Positions 53,609 through 61,828 of a stretch of DNA of 64,000 bases are shown here, one piece after another. Each line of letters opens with the position of its first letter. The first letter of the stretch is position 1. Source of the DNA: Sideroxyarcus sp045866275 (lineage in GTDB: Bacteria > Pseudomonadota > Gammaproteobacteria > Burkholderiales > Gallionellaceae). Below the pieces are notes generated by a model. That model did not search any database. It was not told the DNA's origin and worked only from the letters and a program-made list of their open reading frames with translations. The stretch is taken from NCBI GenBank assembly GCA_045866275.1, contig BAAFRX010000002.1, forward strand, positions 62,001 through 126,000. Direction: 5' to 3'. The translations under genes were made by a program, and so were the position numbers.

Positions 53609-54472
53609 TCATGCCTGCTTGAGTGCCAATGCCCGCTGGTAGAGCACGTTCTTGCTCACGCCGGTGATCTGCACGGCCAGCCCGACTGCCTGCTTCAGCG
53701 GCAGCTCGCGCAACAAGGCGGCCAACACCCGTTCGGCCTCGGCCGCCGTCTCCTCGTTGCGCAGCGGGGCGGCCGCCACCAGCAGCACGAATTCGCCGCG
53801 CTGATGGTTCGGGTCGCTGTTGAGCCAGTCCATTGCCTCACCGAGTTTGCAAGTATGGATATGCTCGAACAGCTTGGTCAGTTCGCGCGCGAACACGATT
53901 TCGCGGTCATCCCCGAACACCGCGTGCAGGTCGGCGACGCACTCCAGGATGCGGTGCGGCGCTTCGTAGAACACCAGGGTGCAGGGATTTTCGTCCAGGG
54001 CTTGCAAGGCACTGCGGCGCGCCGCCGATTTGTTCGGCAGGAACCCGTAAAACAGGAAATGCGGCGCGGCGAGTCCGGAGACAGACAGGGCGGCAATTGC
54101 GGCCGAAGCACCGGGGATCGGGATGACGCGAAAACCTGCGGCGCGCACCGCCCCGACCAGTAAGGCGCCCGGGTCGCTGACGGCGGGCGTGCCCGCATCG
54201 GTGACCAGCGCCACGCTTTGTCCCTGCTGCAACAGGGCGATGATTTTTTCCGCGCCGGCCCGTTCGTTGTGCTGGTGCAGGGCGAGCAGCCTGGCGTCGC
54301 CGATGCCGTGGTGCTGCAACAGATGGCGCGTATTGCGCGTATCCTCCGCCGCCACGAACGCTACGCCGCCCAGCACATCCAGCGCGCGCAGCGTGATGTC
54401 ACCCAGATTTCCAATCGGGGTGGCGACTACATATAATGCACACTCGATTTTTTGATTGGCTCTGATATGCAA
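53609..54472 (-). CDS. rsmI: 16S rRNA (cytidine(1402)-2'-O)-methyltransferase RsmI
   Basis: A 287-residue SAM enzyme that 2'-O-methylates C1402 in the decoding centre. LYVVATPIGNLGDITLRAL, VAAEDTRNTRHLL, LVTDAGTPAVSDPGALLV and LVFYEAPHRI are signature stretches. The only start near the family N-terminus is TTG at 54472, and it lies 6 nt inside the divergent lpoA gene. The pair matches the rsmI(yraL)/lpoA(yraM) arrangement of E. coli. Confidence 0.94.
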   Translation of the reverse strand: MHIRANQKIECALYVVATPIGNLGDITLRALDVLGGVAFVAAEDTRNTRHLLQHHGIGDARLLALHQHNERAGAEKIIALLQQGQSVALVTDAGTPAVSDPGALLVGAVRAAGFRVIPIPGASAAIAALSVSGLAAPHFLFYGFLPNKSAARRSALQALDENPCTLVFYEAPHRILECVADLHAVFGDDREIVFARELTKLFEHIHTCKLGEAMDWLNSDPNHQRGEFVLLVAAAPLRNEETAAEAERVLAALLRELPLKQAVGLAVQITGVSKNVLYQRALALKQA

Positions 54473-55675
54473 ACTCGGAATACCGGATTGAATGGGTTGC
54501 GCGGCGTGCTGGTCGCGGCACTATACGTGAGCGTATTTGGCTGCGCCACTCCGCCGGTTGCGCCGCCGCCCGCTGCGGCCCAACCCCCGGTGGTTGCCGC
54601 GCCGCCGTCCGCCGAACAACCCGCCGTCGAGTTGTCCACCGTCCCGCCGGCCGAAACGCCCGTGGTGCAGCCCGTATTGCCGGGCGTGACGGAAGGGGCG
54701 GGGCATCATATCGCGCTGATCCTGCCGCTGCGTTCCGCCGCATTCGGGCGCGCGGCCGAAGCGGTGCAGCGGGGCTTTCTCGCCGCCGCCTCGTTGCAGC
54801 CGGGCGAATTGCCGGTGCGCGTGTATGCCGCCAATGATGAAGCCTCGGAAGTGGCTGCGTTGTATCGGCAGGCCTTGCAGGAAGGCGCACTGGCCGTGGC
54901 CGGCCCGCTCACCCGCAACGGCGTCGCGGCGCTGGCCGAGAATACCGCGCTGCCCGTTCCCACCCTGGCGCTGAACATGCTCGACATGCCGCGTACCGAC
55001 CCGTTGTATTTCTTCGGGTTGCCGCCGGAAAACGAAGTGCGCCAGATCGCGCAATGGGCCGCCCGGACGGGCATGCTGACTGCCACCGTAGTGCGCACCG
55101 ATACGGCTTTTTCCCGTCGCCTGGGCGAGGCGTTCAGCGCGGCGTGGGAACAAGGCGGTGGCAGCCTGATGCCGGAGATCGTCTATCAGGGCGATCCGAG
55201 CGAGATCCGCACCTTGTCGGGGCAACCGGGCGAAATGGTGTTTCTGGCCGCCGAGACAGGCAAGGCGCGCCTGATGCGGCCCTACATCTATTCCGACATC
55301 CCGGTCTATACGATGTCGCAAGTGTTCACCGGCAACCAGGACAAGCTGCGCAACTTCGATCTGGCCGAGGTGCATTTCGTCGATATGCCCTGGGTGTTGC
55401 AGCCCGATCATCCGGCGGTGATGATCTATCCGCGCGCCGACCCGCCGCTGCCGCTGGAGATGGAGCGTCTGTATGCGCTGGGGGTGGATGGCTACCGCAT
55501 GTTGCAGGTGTTGTATCACCACGAAACCCTGAAGGCGTTGCCGCTGGATGGCGTGACCGGGAAGCTGTCGCTGGACGGACACATTATCCAGCGCGAGGCG
55601 ATGCCGGCTGCAATGCGCGGCGGGCTGGGGGTTGCGCTGGAAAGCAGCAAGTCGTTTGTTGACGCGGCACCTTGA
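54467..55675 (+). CDS. lpoA: Penicillin-binding protein activator LpoA-like lipoprotein
   Basis: An outer-membrane lipoprotein of 402 residues that stimulates the bifunctional cell-wall synthase PBP1A in characterised bacteria. The signal peptide ends at a lipobox VFGC. A Pro/Ala-rich linker (about residues 30-80) is followed by a periplasmic-binding-protein-like C domain (HIALILPLRSAAFGRAAEAVQRGF, VAGPLTRNGVAALAE). It lacks the large N-terminal TPR domain of E. coli LpoA, as is usual in betaproteobacteria. The start at 54467 overlaps the divergent rsmI start. Confidence 0.85.
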   Translation: MQTRNTGLNGLRGVLVAALYVSVFGCATPPVAPPPAAAQPPVVAAPPSAEQPAVELSTVPPAETPVVQPVLPGVTEGAGHHIALILPLRSAAFGRAAEAVQRGFLAAASLQPGELPVRVYAANDEASEVAALYRQALQEGALAVAGPLTRNGVAALAENTALPVPTLALNMLDMPRTDPLYFFGLPPENEVRQIAQWAARTGMLTATVVRTDTAFSRRLGEAFSAAWEQGGGSLMPEIVYQGDPSEIRTLSGQPGEMVFLAAETGKARLMRPYIYSDIPVYTMSQVFTGNQDKLRNFDLAEVHFVDMPWVLQPDHPAVMIYPRADPPLPLEMERLYALGVDGYRMLQVLYHHETLKALPLDGVTGKLSLDGHIIQREAMPAAMRGGLGVALESSKSFVDAAP

Positions 55676-56025
55676 GGGTGAGAACGGGCGCGCAAGCTGA
55701 GCAGACTGCTGCGCAGTTTTTGCAACGGCAGGGCTTGCGCCTGCTGCAGACCAACTACCACTGCCGCTTTGGCGAGATTGATCTGATCCTGCAGGACGGC
55801 GCGACGCGGGTGTTTGTCGAGGTCAGATTGCGCAGCCACAGCGGTTTCGGCGGGGCGGCCGCCAGCATCGACGCGCGCAAACAACACAAACTCATTCTCA
55901 CCGCGCAACATTATCTTTCCCGCCATTCGCCCGTGCCACCCTGCCGCTTCGATGCCGTGCTGTTGACCGATGCGGCAGACACGAACGGTGTCGAGTGGAT
56001 CAAGGGCGCCTTCGAATTGGGTTAA
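55672..56025 (+). CDS. yraN: YraN/UPF0102 family protein
   Basis: A 117-residue protein of the UPF0102 family with an endonuclease-like fold. GAQAEQTAAQFLQRQGLRLLQTNY and CRFGEIDLILQDGATRVFVEVRLRS carry the E-x-D...E-x-K/R-type residues that look like a nuclease core. The TTG at 55672 overlaps the lpoA stop; GTG at 55678 is an alternative. Biochemical role is not settled. Part of the lpoA-yraN-diaA-dolP cluster. Confidence 0.92.
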   Translation: MRVRTGAQAEQTAAQFLQRQGLRLLQTNYHCRFGEIDLILQDGATRVFVEVRLRSHSGFGGAAASIDARKQHKLILTAQHYLSRHSPVPPCRFDAVLLTDAADTNGVEWIKGAFELG

Positions 56026-56056
56026 AATTTGCCGCCGACGTTCAGATTCAACCGAC

Positions 56057-56647
56057 ATGACACTCACCAAACGCATTCGCACCCACTTCGATGACAGTGC
56101 CGCAGTCAAACTGCACAGCAAGACGGTGCTGGCCGAGCCCATCGCACGCGCCGCACAGGCCATGGTCGATTGCTTCATGCACGACGGCAAGGTCTTGGCC
56201 TGCGGCAACGGCGGCTCTGCCGCCGATTGCCAGCACTTCGCCGCCGAACTGATCAATCGCTTCGAAATCGAGCGCCCCGGTCTGCCCGCGGTCGCCCTCA
56301 CTACCGACAGCTCGGTGCTCACCGCCATCGCCAACGATTACGATTACCGCCACATTTTCGCCAAACAGGTGCGGGCGCTGGGCATGCAGGGCGATGTGCT
56401 GATCGCGATTTCCACCAGCGGCAATTCGCCCAGTGTGGTCGAAGCCATCCATGCGGCGCACGAGCGCGGGATGCGGGTGGTGGCGCTGACCGGGAACGAC
56501 GGCGGGCAAATTGCGCCACTGTTGCTCGAAAAAGATTTCAATCTGTGCGTCCCCGCGAAAAGAACGGCCCGCATCCAGGAAGTGCATCTGCTGACGTTGC
56601 ATTGCCTGTGCGACGTCATCGATCACATTCTGCTGGGAGGGGAATGA
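56057..56647 (+). CDS. SIS-domain protein, DiaA/GmhA (phosphoheptose isomerase family)
   Basis: A 196-residue SIS-domain protein. VLACGNGGSAADCQHFAAELINRF and IAISTSGNSPSVVEAI hold the sugar-phosphate pocket. In E. coli the protein at this place is DiaA, which helps DnaA assemble at oriC; its paralogue GmhA isomerises sedoheptulose 7-phosphate. EVHLLTLHCLCDVIDHIL retains His residues used by GmhA, and rfaE2 of the same heptose pathway lies 1.1 kb downstream, so isomerase activity is quite possible. Sequence alone does not decide. Confidence 0.88.
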   Translation: MTLTKRIRTHFDDSAAVKLHSKTVLAEPIARAAQAMVDCFMHDGKVLACGNGGSAADCQHFAAELINRFEIERPGLPAVALTTDSSVLTAIANDYDYRHIFAKQVRALGMQGDVLIAISTSGNSPSVVEAIHAAHERGMRVVALTGNDGGQIAPLLLEKDFNLCVPAKRTARIQEVHLLTLHCLCDVIDHILLGGE

Positions 56648-57195
56648 TGCGCCGGTGGATGGGACTGTGTGTGCTGGCGTGCAGCCTCCTCGGCTGTGCC
56701 CAGGTGAACCGGCTCGACGCACCCGCAGCGCACGAGCGGCGGAGCGACGCCGCACTGCAGGATGATCGCAACATCGAGTACACTGCCGCACAACGCATTG
56801 CAGAAAAGTACCGGCAGCATATCCGGGTCAACGTGACCAGTTTCAATCACTTCGTCCTGCTGACCGGACAGGTGCCGGATGAAATGACCAAGGCGGGCAT
56901 CGAACGCATCGTTGCCGGAGTTGACCGGGTCAAGGGCATCGCCAACGAACTGGGTTTGGCGCGTGAAAATCAGGACGGTATCCGCACCAGCGATTCCGGG
57001 ATCAGCGGGGATGTGCGCGCGCGCCTGCGGGCATATCCCGCCTTGCCACTCGACCACATCCGGGTGTATAGCGAAGCCGGCAGCGTCTATCTGTTGGGCA
57101 TCGTCAAACGCGCGGAAGCCGATGCGGCATCGGCAATCGCCAGCACCACCTACGGCGTGCGCAAAGTGGTGCGCGTGTTTGAATATCTGGATTGA
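56644..57195 (+). CDS. dolP: BON-domain outer-membrane lipoprotein DolP
   Basis: A lipoprotein of 183 residues, lipobox LLGC with Cys at 19. Two BON domains follow, about residues 50-115 (IRVNVTSFNHFVLLTGQVPDE) and 120-183 (HIRVYSEAGSVYLLGIVKRAEAD). DolP/YraP binds anionic lipid in the inner leaflet of the outer membrane and supports envelope integrity. The ATG at 56644 overlaps the SIS gene stop (ATGA). It shares the final VVRVFEYLD with the next gene, so the two are tandem paralogues. Confidence 0.92.
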   Translation: MMRRWMGLCVLACSLLGCAQVNRLDAPAAHERRSDAALQDDRNIEYTAAQRIAEKYRQHIRVNVTSFNHFVLLTGQVPDEMTKAGIERIVAGVDRVKGIANELGLARENQDGIRTSDSGISGDVRARLRAYPALPLDHIRVYSEAGSVYLLGIVKRAEADAASAIASTTYGVRKVVRVFEYLD

Positions 57196-57228
57196 TAAAG
57201 CGGTTTATTTTAGTTGGGGGAGAGCACA

Positions 57229-57795
57229 GTGCGCCTGTCTTGCATCATGTTAATCTTGTTGGCACCGGTAGCGTTGCAAGGCTGTTTTCCGGTCATCGCG
57301 GTCGGCGCCGGGTCCGGCGCAATGATGGCGACGGATCGCCGCACCAGCGGCACCTATGTCGAGGACGAAGCCATTGAAAACAAGGCGCTGCTCAAAATCG
57401 GCGAGCAATACAAGGAAAAAGTGCATCTCAATGTCACCAGCTTCAACCGCACCGTGCTGCTGACCGGCGAAGTGCCGAACGAGTTGGTCAAGGTGGAGAT
57501 CGGCAAACACGTGGCCGCAATCGATAATGTGCGCAAGGTTATTAACGAATTGGGGATTGGCGAACCCTCCACCCTGACTTCGCGCAGTAACGACACCCTC
57601 CTCACCTCAAAGGTTAAATTTGGTTTCTTGAACAACAAGCGTTTTCGCGCGACCGACATCAAAATAGTGACTGAAAATGAAGTAGTCTATCTGCTCGGTC
57701 TGGTGAAACGCGCGGAAGCGGATGCCGCGGCAGAGAGTGCCCGCACCACCGCCGGCATCAAAAAAGTGGTGCGTGTATTCGAGTATCTGGACTGA
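57229..57795 (+). CDS. Second BON-domain lipoprotein, dolP paralogue
   Basis: A lipoprotein of 188 residues with lipobox ALQGC. It has the same two-BON layout as its neighbour: VHLNVTSFNRTVLLTGEVPNE then DIKIVTENEVVYLLGLVKRAEAD and the ending KKVVRVFEYLD. A glycine-rich GAGSGAMMATDRRTSG stretch after the lipid anchor is typical of canonical YraP, so this copy may be closer to E. coli DolP than the first. The GTG at 57229 follows GGGGAG. Its stop overlaps the rfaE2 start. Confidence 0.92.
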   Translation: MRLSCIMLILLAPVALQGCFPVIAVGAGSGAMMATDRRTSGTYVEDEAIENKALLKIGEQYKEKVHLNVTSFNRTVLLTGEVPNELVKVEIGKHVAAIDNVRKVINELGIGEPSTLTSRSNDTLLTSKVKFGFLNNKRFRATDIKIVTENEVVYLLGLVKRAEADAAAESARTTAGIKKVVRVFEYLD

Positions 57796-58283
57796 TGAAA
57801 CTGCCGCCTCCCGTTTTTGAAACCAAGATTTGTACCGGTGCCGGTTTGGCCGCACGCATCCCGGACTTGCCGCGTCCGCTGGTGTTCACCAACGGTTGCT
57901 TCGACGTGCTGCACCGCGGCCATGTCACCTATCTGGCACAGGCGCGCGCGCTGGGCGCTGCGCTCATCGTCGGCGTCAACAGCGACGCCTCGGTGAAGCG
58001 TCAGGGCAAGGGCGACGACCGTCCGATCAACAACGAGGCCGACCGTATGGCCGTGCTGGCCGCGCTGGAATCGGTCAGCCTGGTGGTAAAGTTCGACGAA
58101 GATACGCCGCTCAATCTGATTCTCGCCTGCAAGCCGGACACGCTGGTCAAAGGCGGCGACTGGCAACCCGCGAACATCGTCGGCAGCAGGGAAGTGCTGG
58201 CCTGGGGCGGTGCTGTACACAGCATTCCTTTCCTGCACGAACGTTCCACAACCGCCTTATTAAAAAAGATACGCTCACTATGA
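57795..58283 (+). CDS. rfaE2: D-glycero-beta-D-manno-heptose 1-phosphate adenylyltransferase
   Basis: A 162-residue cytidylyltransferase-fold enzyme that activates heptose 1-phosphate with ATP to give ADP-heptose for the LPS core. VFTNGCFDVLHRGHVTYL has the HxGH ATP motif, VGVNSDASVKRQGKGDDRPIN and ERSTTALLKKI complete the site. It is the stand-alone C-terminal half of HldE; the kinase partner (HldA) is not in the window. Coupled on both sides by 1-4 nt overlaps. Confidence 0.95.
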   Translation: MKLPPPVFETKICTGAGLAARIPDLPRPLVFTNGCFDVLHRGHVTYLAQARALGAALIVGVNSDASVKRQGKGDDRPINNEADRMAVLAALESVSLVVKFDEDTPLNLILACKPDTLVKGGDWQPANIVGSREVLAWGGAVHSIPFLHERSTTALLKKIRSL

Positions 58284-58630
58284 TTCCGACCGAAATCACG
58301 CTTCACCAAAAAACAAAGACACTGGAAATCGCTTTCGACGATGGTGCGCATTACACGCTGCCCGCCGAATTCCTGCGCGTGTATTCGCCCTCGGCCGAGG
58401 TGCGCGGCCATGGCAAGGGACAGGAGACCCTGCAGGTCGGCAAGCGCAATGTTGGCATCAGCGAAGTCGAGCCGGTCGGCCAATATGCGCTCAAGATCGG
58501 TTTCGACGATGGCCACGACACCGGGCTGTACTCGTGGGAATATCTGCACGAGCTGGGACAGTATCAGGATGCGATGTGGCACGATTATTTGACCAAGCTG
58601 GAAGCTGCGGGCGCGAGCCGGGACAAATGA
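58280..58630 (+). CDS. DUF971 protein (gamma-butyrobetaine hydroxylase-like N-domain)
   Basis: A 116-residue protein. PTEITLHQKTKTLEIAFDDG, AEFLRVYSPSAEVRGHG and DDGHDTGLYSWEYLHELG match DUF971, a small zinc-binding-like fold also found at the N-terminus of gamma-butyrobetaine hydroxylases and in some Fe-S assembly proteins. Here it stands alone. It begins at an ATGA overlap with rfaE2. Function is not known. Confidence 0.9.
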   Translation: MIPTEITLHQKTKTLEIAFDDGAHYTLPAEFLRVYSPSAEVRGHGKGQETLQVGKRNVGISEVEPVGQYALKIGFDDGHDTGLYSWEYLHELGQYQDAMWHDYLTKLEAAGASRDK

Positions 58631-58640
58631 CATCAACAGT

Positions 58641-58735
58641 GCCCTCTCCACGTGGGAGAGGGCTGGGGTGACAGAGGCTTGGGGAAAAACCGGCCCCCAC
58701 CCCAACCCTCCACCGACGGGAGAGGGAGTAAAAGC
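58641..58735. repeat. Intergenic CCCTCTCC/GGAGAGGG repeat
   Basis: A hairpin GCCCTCTCC/GGAGAGGGC (58641-58649 with 58655-58663) is followed by CTGGGGTGACAG and, in the second half, CCCACCCCAACCC and GACGGGAGAGGGAG. Such elements are common between genes in many proteobacteria. It ends 15 nt before ubiE and may leave its ribosome site AAAGGAG free. Confidence 0.7.
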
Positions 58736-58749
58736 AAAGGAGCCTCACC

Positions 58750-59481
58750 ATGAGCAAAACCCACTTCGGATTTGAGACGGTTGACGAGAGCGAAAAGGCC
58801 AAGAAGGTCGCCGGCGTGTTCACCTCCGTCGCCAGCAAATACGACCTCATGAACGACCTGATGTCGGTCGGCTTGCATCGCGTGTGGAAACCGTTCGCGG
58901 TCGGCCTTGCGAACGTGCACGAAGGTCAGCGCGTGCTGGACGTGGCGGGCGGGTCCGGCGACCTGACCAAACTATTTCTGAAGAAGGTCGGGCGCAGCGG
59001 ACAGGTCATCCTCACCGACATCAACAACGCCATGCTGCGCGTCGGCCGCGACCGCATGATCGACAACGGCACGCCGACCCCCACCGCGCAATGCGATGCC
59101 GAGAAGCTACCCTTCCCGGACAACTATTTCGATTGCGTCAGCATCGCCTTTGGCCTGCGCAACGTTACGCATAAAGAGGCCGCGCTGCGCGAGATGCGCC
59201 GCGTGCTCAAACCGGGCGGCCGCCTCATCGTGCTGGAATTCTCCAAGGTCGCCAAACCGCTGGAAAAGATGTACGACCTGTATTCCTTTAAGCTCCTCCC
59301 CAAGATGGGCGAACTCATTGCCAACGACGCCGACAGCTACCGCTACCTGGCCGAATCCATCCGCATGCATCCGGGCCAGGAAGCGTTAAAACAGATGATG
59401 GTGGATGCCGGGCTGGAGCGCGTCGAGTATTTCAATATGACGGGTGGAGTGGTGGCGGTGCATCGGGGGTACAAGCTGTAA
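58750..59481 (+). CDS. ubiE: Ubiquinone/menaquinone C-methyltransferase UbiE
   Basis: A 243-residue SAM methyltransferase of ubiquinone (and, where present, menaquinone) synthesis. THFGFETVDESEKAKKVAGVF at the N-terminus, VLDVAGGSGDLTKLFLKKVG (SAM loop), DAEKLPFPDNYFDCVSIAFGLRNVT and EYFNMTGGVVAVHRGYK at the end are all diagnostic. Preceded by GCAAAGGAG. Convergent with ubiD, which acts in the same pathway. Confidence 0.96.
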   Translation: MSKTHFGFETVDESEKAKKVAGVFTSVASKYDLMNDLMSVGLHRVWKPFAVGLANVHEGQRVLDVAGGSGDLTKLFLKKVGRSGQVILTDINNAMLRVGRDRMIDNGTPTPTAQCDAEKLPFPDNYFDCVSIAFGLRNVTHKEAALREMRRVLKPGGRLIVLEFSKVAKPLEKMYDLYSFKLLPKMGELIANDADSYRYLAESIRMHPGQEALKQMMVDAGLERVEYFNMTGGVVAVHRGYKL

Positions 59482-59495
59482 TCCCCGAACACCCG

Positions 59496-60959
59496 TTACA
59501 AGCCCAACTCGCCCCACATCGCATCCACCTTCGCCTTCACCGCAGCATCCATCACGATGGGCGTACCCCATTCGCGCTGGGTCTCGCCGTGGAACTTGTT
59601 GGTGGCATCCAGCCCCATCTTGCCGCCCAGACCTGAAACAGGCGAAGCGAAATCCAGATAGTCAATGGGCGTGTTCTCCACCAGCAAGGTGTCGCGTACC
59701 GGGTCCATGCGCGTGGTGATCGCCCAGATGACTTCCTGCCAGTCGCGCACATCGATGTCGTCGTCCACCACGATGATGAACTTGGTGTACATGAACTGGC
59801 GCAGGAAACTCCAGATGCCGAACATCACGCGCTTGGCGTGTCCCGGATATTGCTTTCTGATGCTGACCACCGCCATGCGGTACGAGCAGCCTTCCGGCGG
59901 CAAATAAAAGTCGGTGATTTCGGGAAACTGTTTTTGCAGCAGCGGCACGAATACTTCGTTCAGCGCCACGCCCAGCATGGCTGGCTCGTCGGGCGGTTTG
60001 CCCGTGTATGTGCTGTGATAGATTGGATTAGAACGCATGGTGATGCGTTCGATGGTAAAGACGGGAAATTTATCCTGCTCATTGTAGTAGCCGGTGTGGT
60101 CGCCGTAAGGACCTTCGAGCGCCATCTCATCAGGATGAATTACACCCTCCAGCACGATCTCGGCGGAAGCGGGCACTTGCAAGTCGCTACCAATGCACTT
60201 CACCAGTTCGGTCTTGCTGCCGCGCAACAATCCGGCAAATTGATATTCTGAAAGTGAATCGGGAACCGGCGTGACTGCACCCAGGATTGTTGCGGGATCG
60301 GCGCCGATCACCACCGCAAGCGGAAACGGTTGCCCCGGATGCTTTTCGCAATGATCGCGATAGTCCAGCGCGCCGCCACGATGCGCCAGCCAGCGCATGA
60401 TGACCTTGTTCGGACCAATGACCTGCTGGCGATAGATGCCCAGGTTCTGGCGCGGCTTGTTGGGCCCGCGCGTGACCACCAATCCCCAGGTGATGAGCGG
60501 CGCGACGTCGCCGGGCCAGCAGTGCTGGATGGGCAGTTTCGCCAGATCGACTTCCGCGCCTTCCCACACCACCTCCTGGCACGGCGCGGAAGAGACGACC
60601 TTCGGCGACAGGGTAAGCACCTGCTTGAGGATCGGCCATTTCTCCCACGCATCCCGCAACCCTTTGGGCGGTTCCGGTTCCTTCAGGTAGGCGAGCAGCT
60701 TGCCCACCTCGCGCAAAGCGGCAGTGGATTCCTCGCCCATGCCCAGCGCCACGCGGCGCGGCGTGCCAAACAGGTTGGCGAGCACCGGCATCGTGTGGCC
60801 CACCACGTTCTCGAACAGCAGCGCCGGCCCCTGCGCGCGCAACACGCGATCGCAGATTTCGGTCATCTCCAGATGGGCGGAGACAGGCGCAGTGATGCGC
60901 TTGAGTTCGCCCATGCTTTCCAGTTGTGCGATGAAGTCGCGCAGGTCGTGATATTTCAT
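59496..60959 (-). CDS. ubiD: 4-hydroxy-3-polyprenylbenzoate decarboxylase UbiD
   Basis: A prenyl-FMN-dependent decarboxylase of 487 residues in ubiquinone synthesis. MKYHDLRDFIAQLESMGELKRI, PIQHCWPGDVAPLITWGLV, NLGIYRQQVIGPNKVIMRWLAHRGGA and the Glu-Arg-Glu catalytic set around EMALEGPYGDHTGYYN are typical. UbiX, which makes the cofactor, is not in the window. The start overlaps the acyltransferase stop at ATGA. Confidence 0.96.
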   Translation of the reverse strand: MKYHDLRDFIAQLESMGELKRITAPVSAHLEMTEICDRVLRAQGPALLFENVVGHTMPVLANLFGTPRRVALGMGEESTAALREVGKLLAYLKEPEPPKGLRDAWEKWPILKQVLTLSPKVVSSAPCQEVVWEGAEVDLAKLPIQHCWPGDVAPLITWGLVVTRGPNKPRQNLGIYRQQVIGPNKVIMRWLAHRGGALDYRDHCEKHPGQPFPLAVVIGADPATILGAVTPVPDSLSEYQFAGLLRGSKTELVKCIGSDLQVPASAEIVLEGVIHPDEMALEGPYGDHTGYYNEQDKFPVFTIERITMRSNPIYHSTYTGKPPDEPAMLGVALNEVFVPLLQKQFPEITDFYLPPEGCSYRMAVVSIRKQYPGHAKRVMFGIWSFLRQFMYTKFIIVVDDDIDVRDWQEVIWAITTRMDPVRDTLLVENTPIDYLDFASPVSGLGGKMGLDATNKFHGETQREWGTPIVMDAAVKAKVDAMWGELGL

Positions 60960-61828
60960 TGATAGAAGCTTTCTTCGCCCGCGGGGCGAGTCTTGAACCG
61001 TTTGTGCAACCAGAAATACTGTTCCGGCATTTCCAGCACGCGCTGCTCGATGAATTCGTTCATGCGCCGCGCATCGGCGATGTCATCGCCGCTTGGATAA
61101 TTCTTCCATGCCGGATAAAAAGTCAGTACATAGCCTTCACCGCCGGGCAGCACACGGGTGATGCTCGGCACAACCTTCGCGCCGGTCATCTGCGCGATGC
61201 GCGGCAGCGAAGTCATGGTGGCAGCGGGCACGCCGAAGAACGGAATGAATGCGCCGTCGCGCACTCCCTGATCCTGATCCGGCAAATAAAAGAACGGGCG
61301 GTTTTCGCGCATCCCCTTGAGGATGGGACGCAGCCCCTGCTGGCGCGAATACAGTTGCTGGTGGCGAAACCGGCTGCGTTTTCGTACCAGTAATTCGGTG
61401 AGATAGCCGCTCCGCTGGTTGGCATACATGCTAATCGCATCCACCCGTTGCGCAATCCACTGCCCGGCCACATCGATCCCGACAAAATGCGGCGCCAGCA
61501 GTATTGCCGGAGCGCCGGCGACGGCCGTGAAGTGTTCGATGCCCTCGACACGAATCAGCGCATTGATGCGCGCCGGACTTGACCACCACAAAATGCTGCG
61601 CTCGATCAGGCCGCGCATGAACATTTTGAAGTGTGCCCGCACCAGTTGTTGGCGCGCCGCGTCGCCCATCTCGGGGAAACAGTGCTTGAGGTTGATCTCC
61701 CCCACTCGACGCCGCGCGCGGGCAAAGGGATAAAGCAGGATGCCGAGACCGTTGCCGATGGCGACGATGATCCGAAACGGCAGGAAATGGATGAGCCATA
61801 GAATGAACACAGTCAAACGTGCCGCCAT
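60956..61828 (-). CDS. LpxL/HtrB-family lipid A acyltransferase
   Basis: A 290-residue membrane-bound acyltransferase that adds a secondary acyl chain to lipid A in the inner membrane. One N-terminal hydrophobic segment (LTVFILWLIHFLPFRIIVAIG), then APHFVGIDVAG with the HxxxxD active site, FYLPDQDQGVRDGAFIPFFG and VVPSITRVLPGGEGYVLTF. ATG at 61828 shares one base with the upstream stop; GTG 61831 is possible. It is second in a pair of related enzymes, probably acting on different positions. Confidence 0.9.
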   Translation of the reverse strand: MAARLTVFILWLIHFLPFRIIVAIGNGLGILLYPFARARRRVGEINLKHCFPEMGDAARQQLVRAHFKMFMRGLIERSILWWSSPARINALIRVEGIEHFTAVAGAPAILLAPHFVGIDVAGQWIAQRVDAISMYANQRSGYLTELLVRKRSRFRHQQLYSRQQGLRPILKGMRENRPFFYLPDQDQGVRDGAFIPFFGVPAATMTSLPRIAQMTGAKVVPSITRVLPGGEGYVLTFYPAWKNYPSGDDIADARRMNEFIEQRVLEMPEQYFWLHKRFKTRPAGEESFYQ

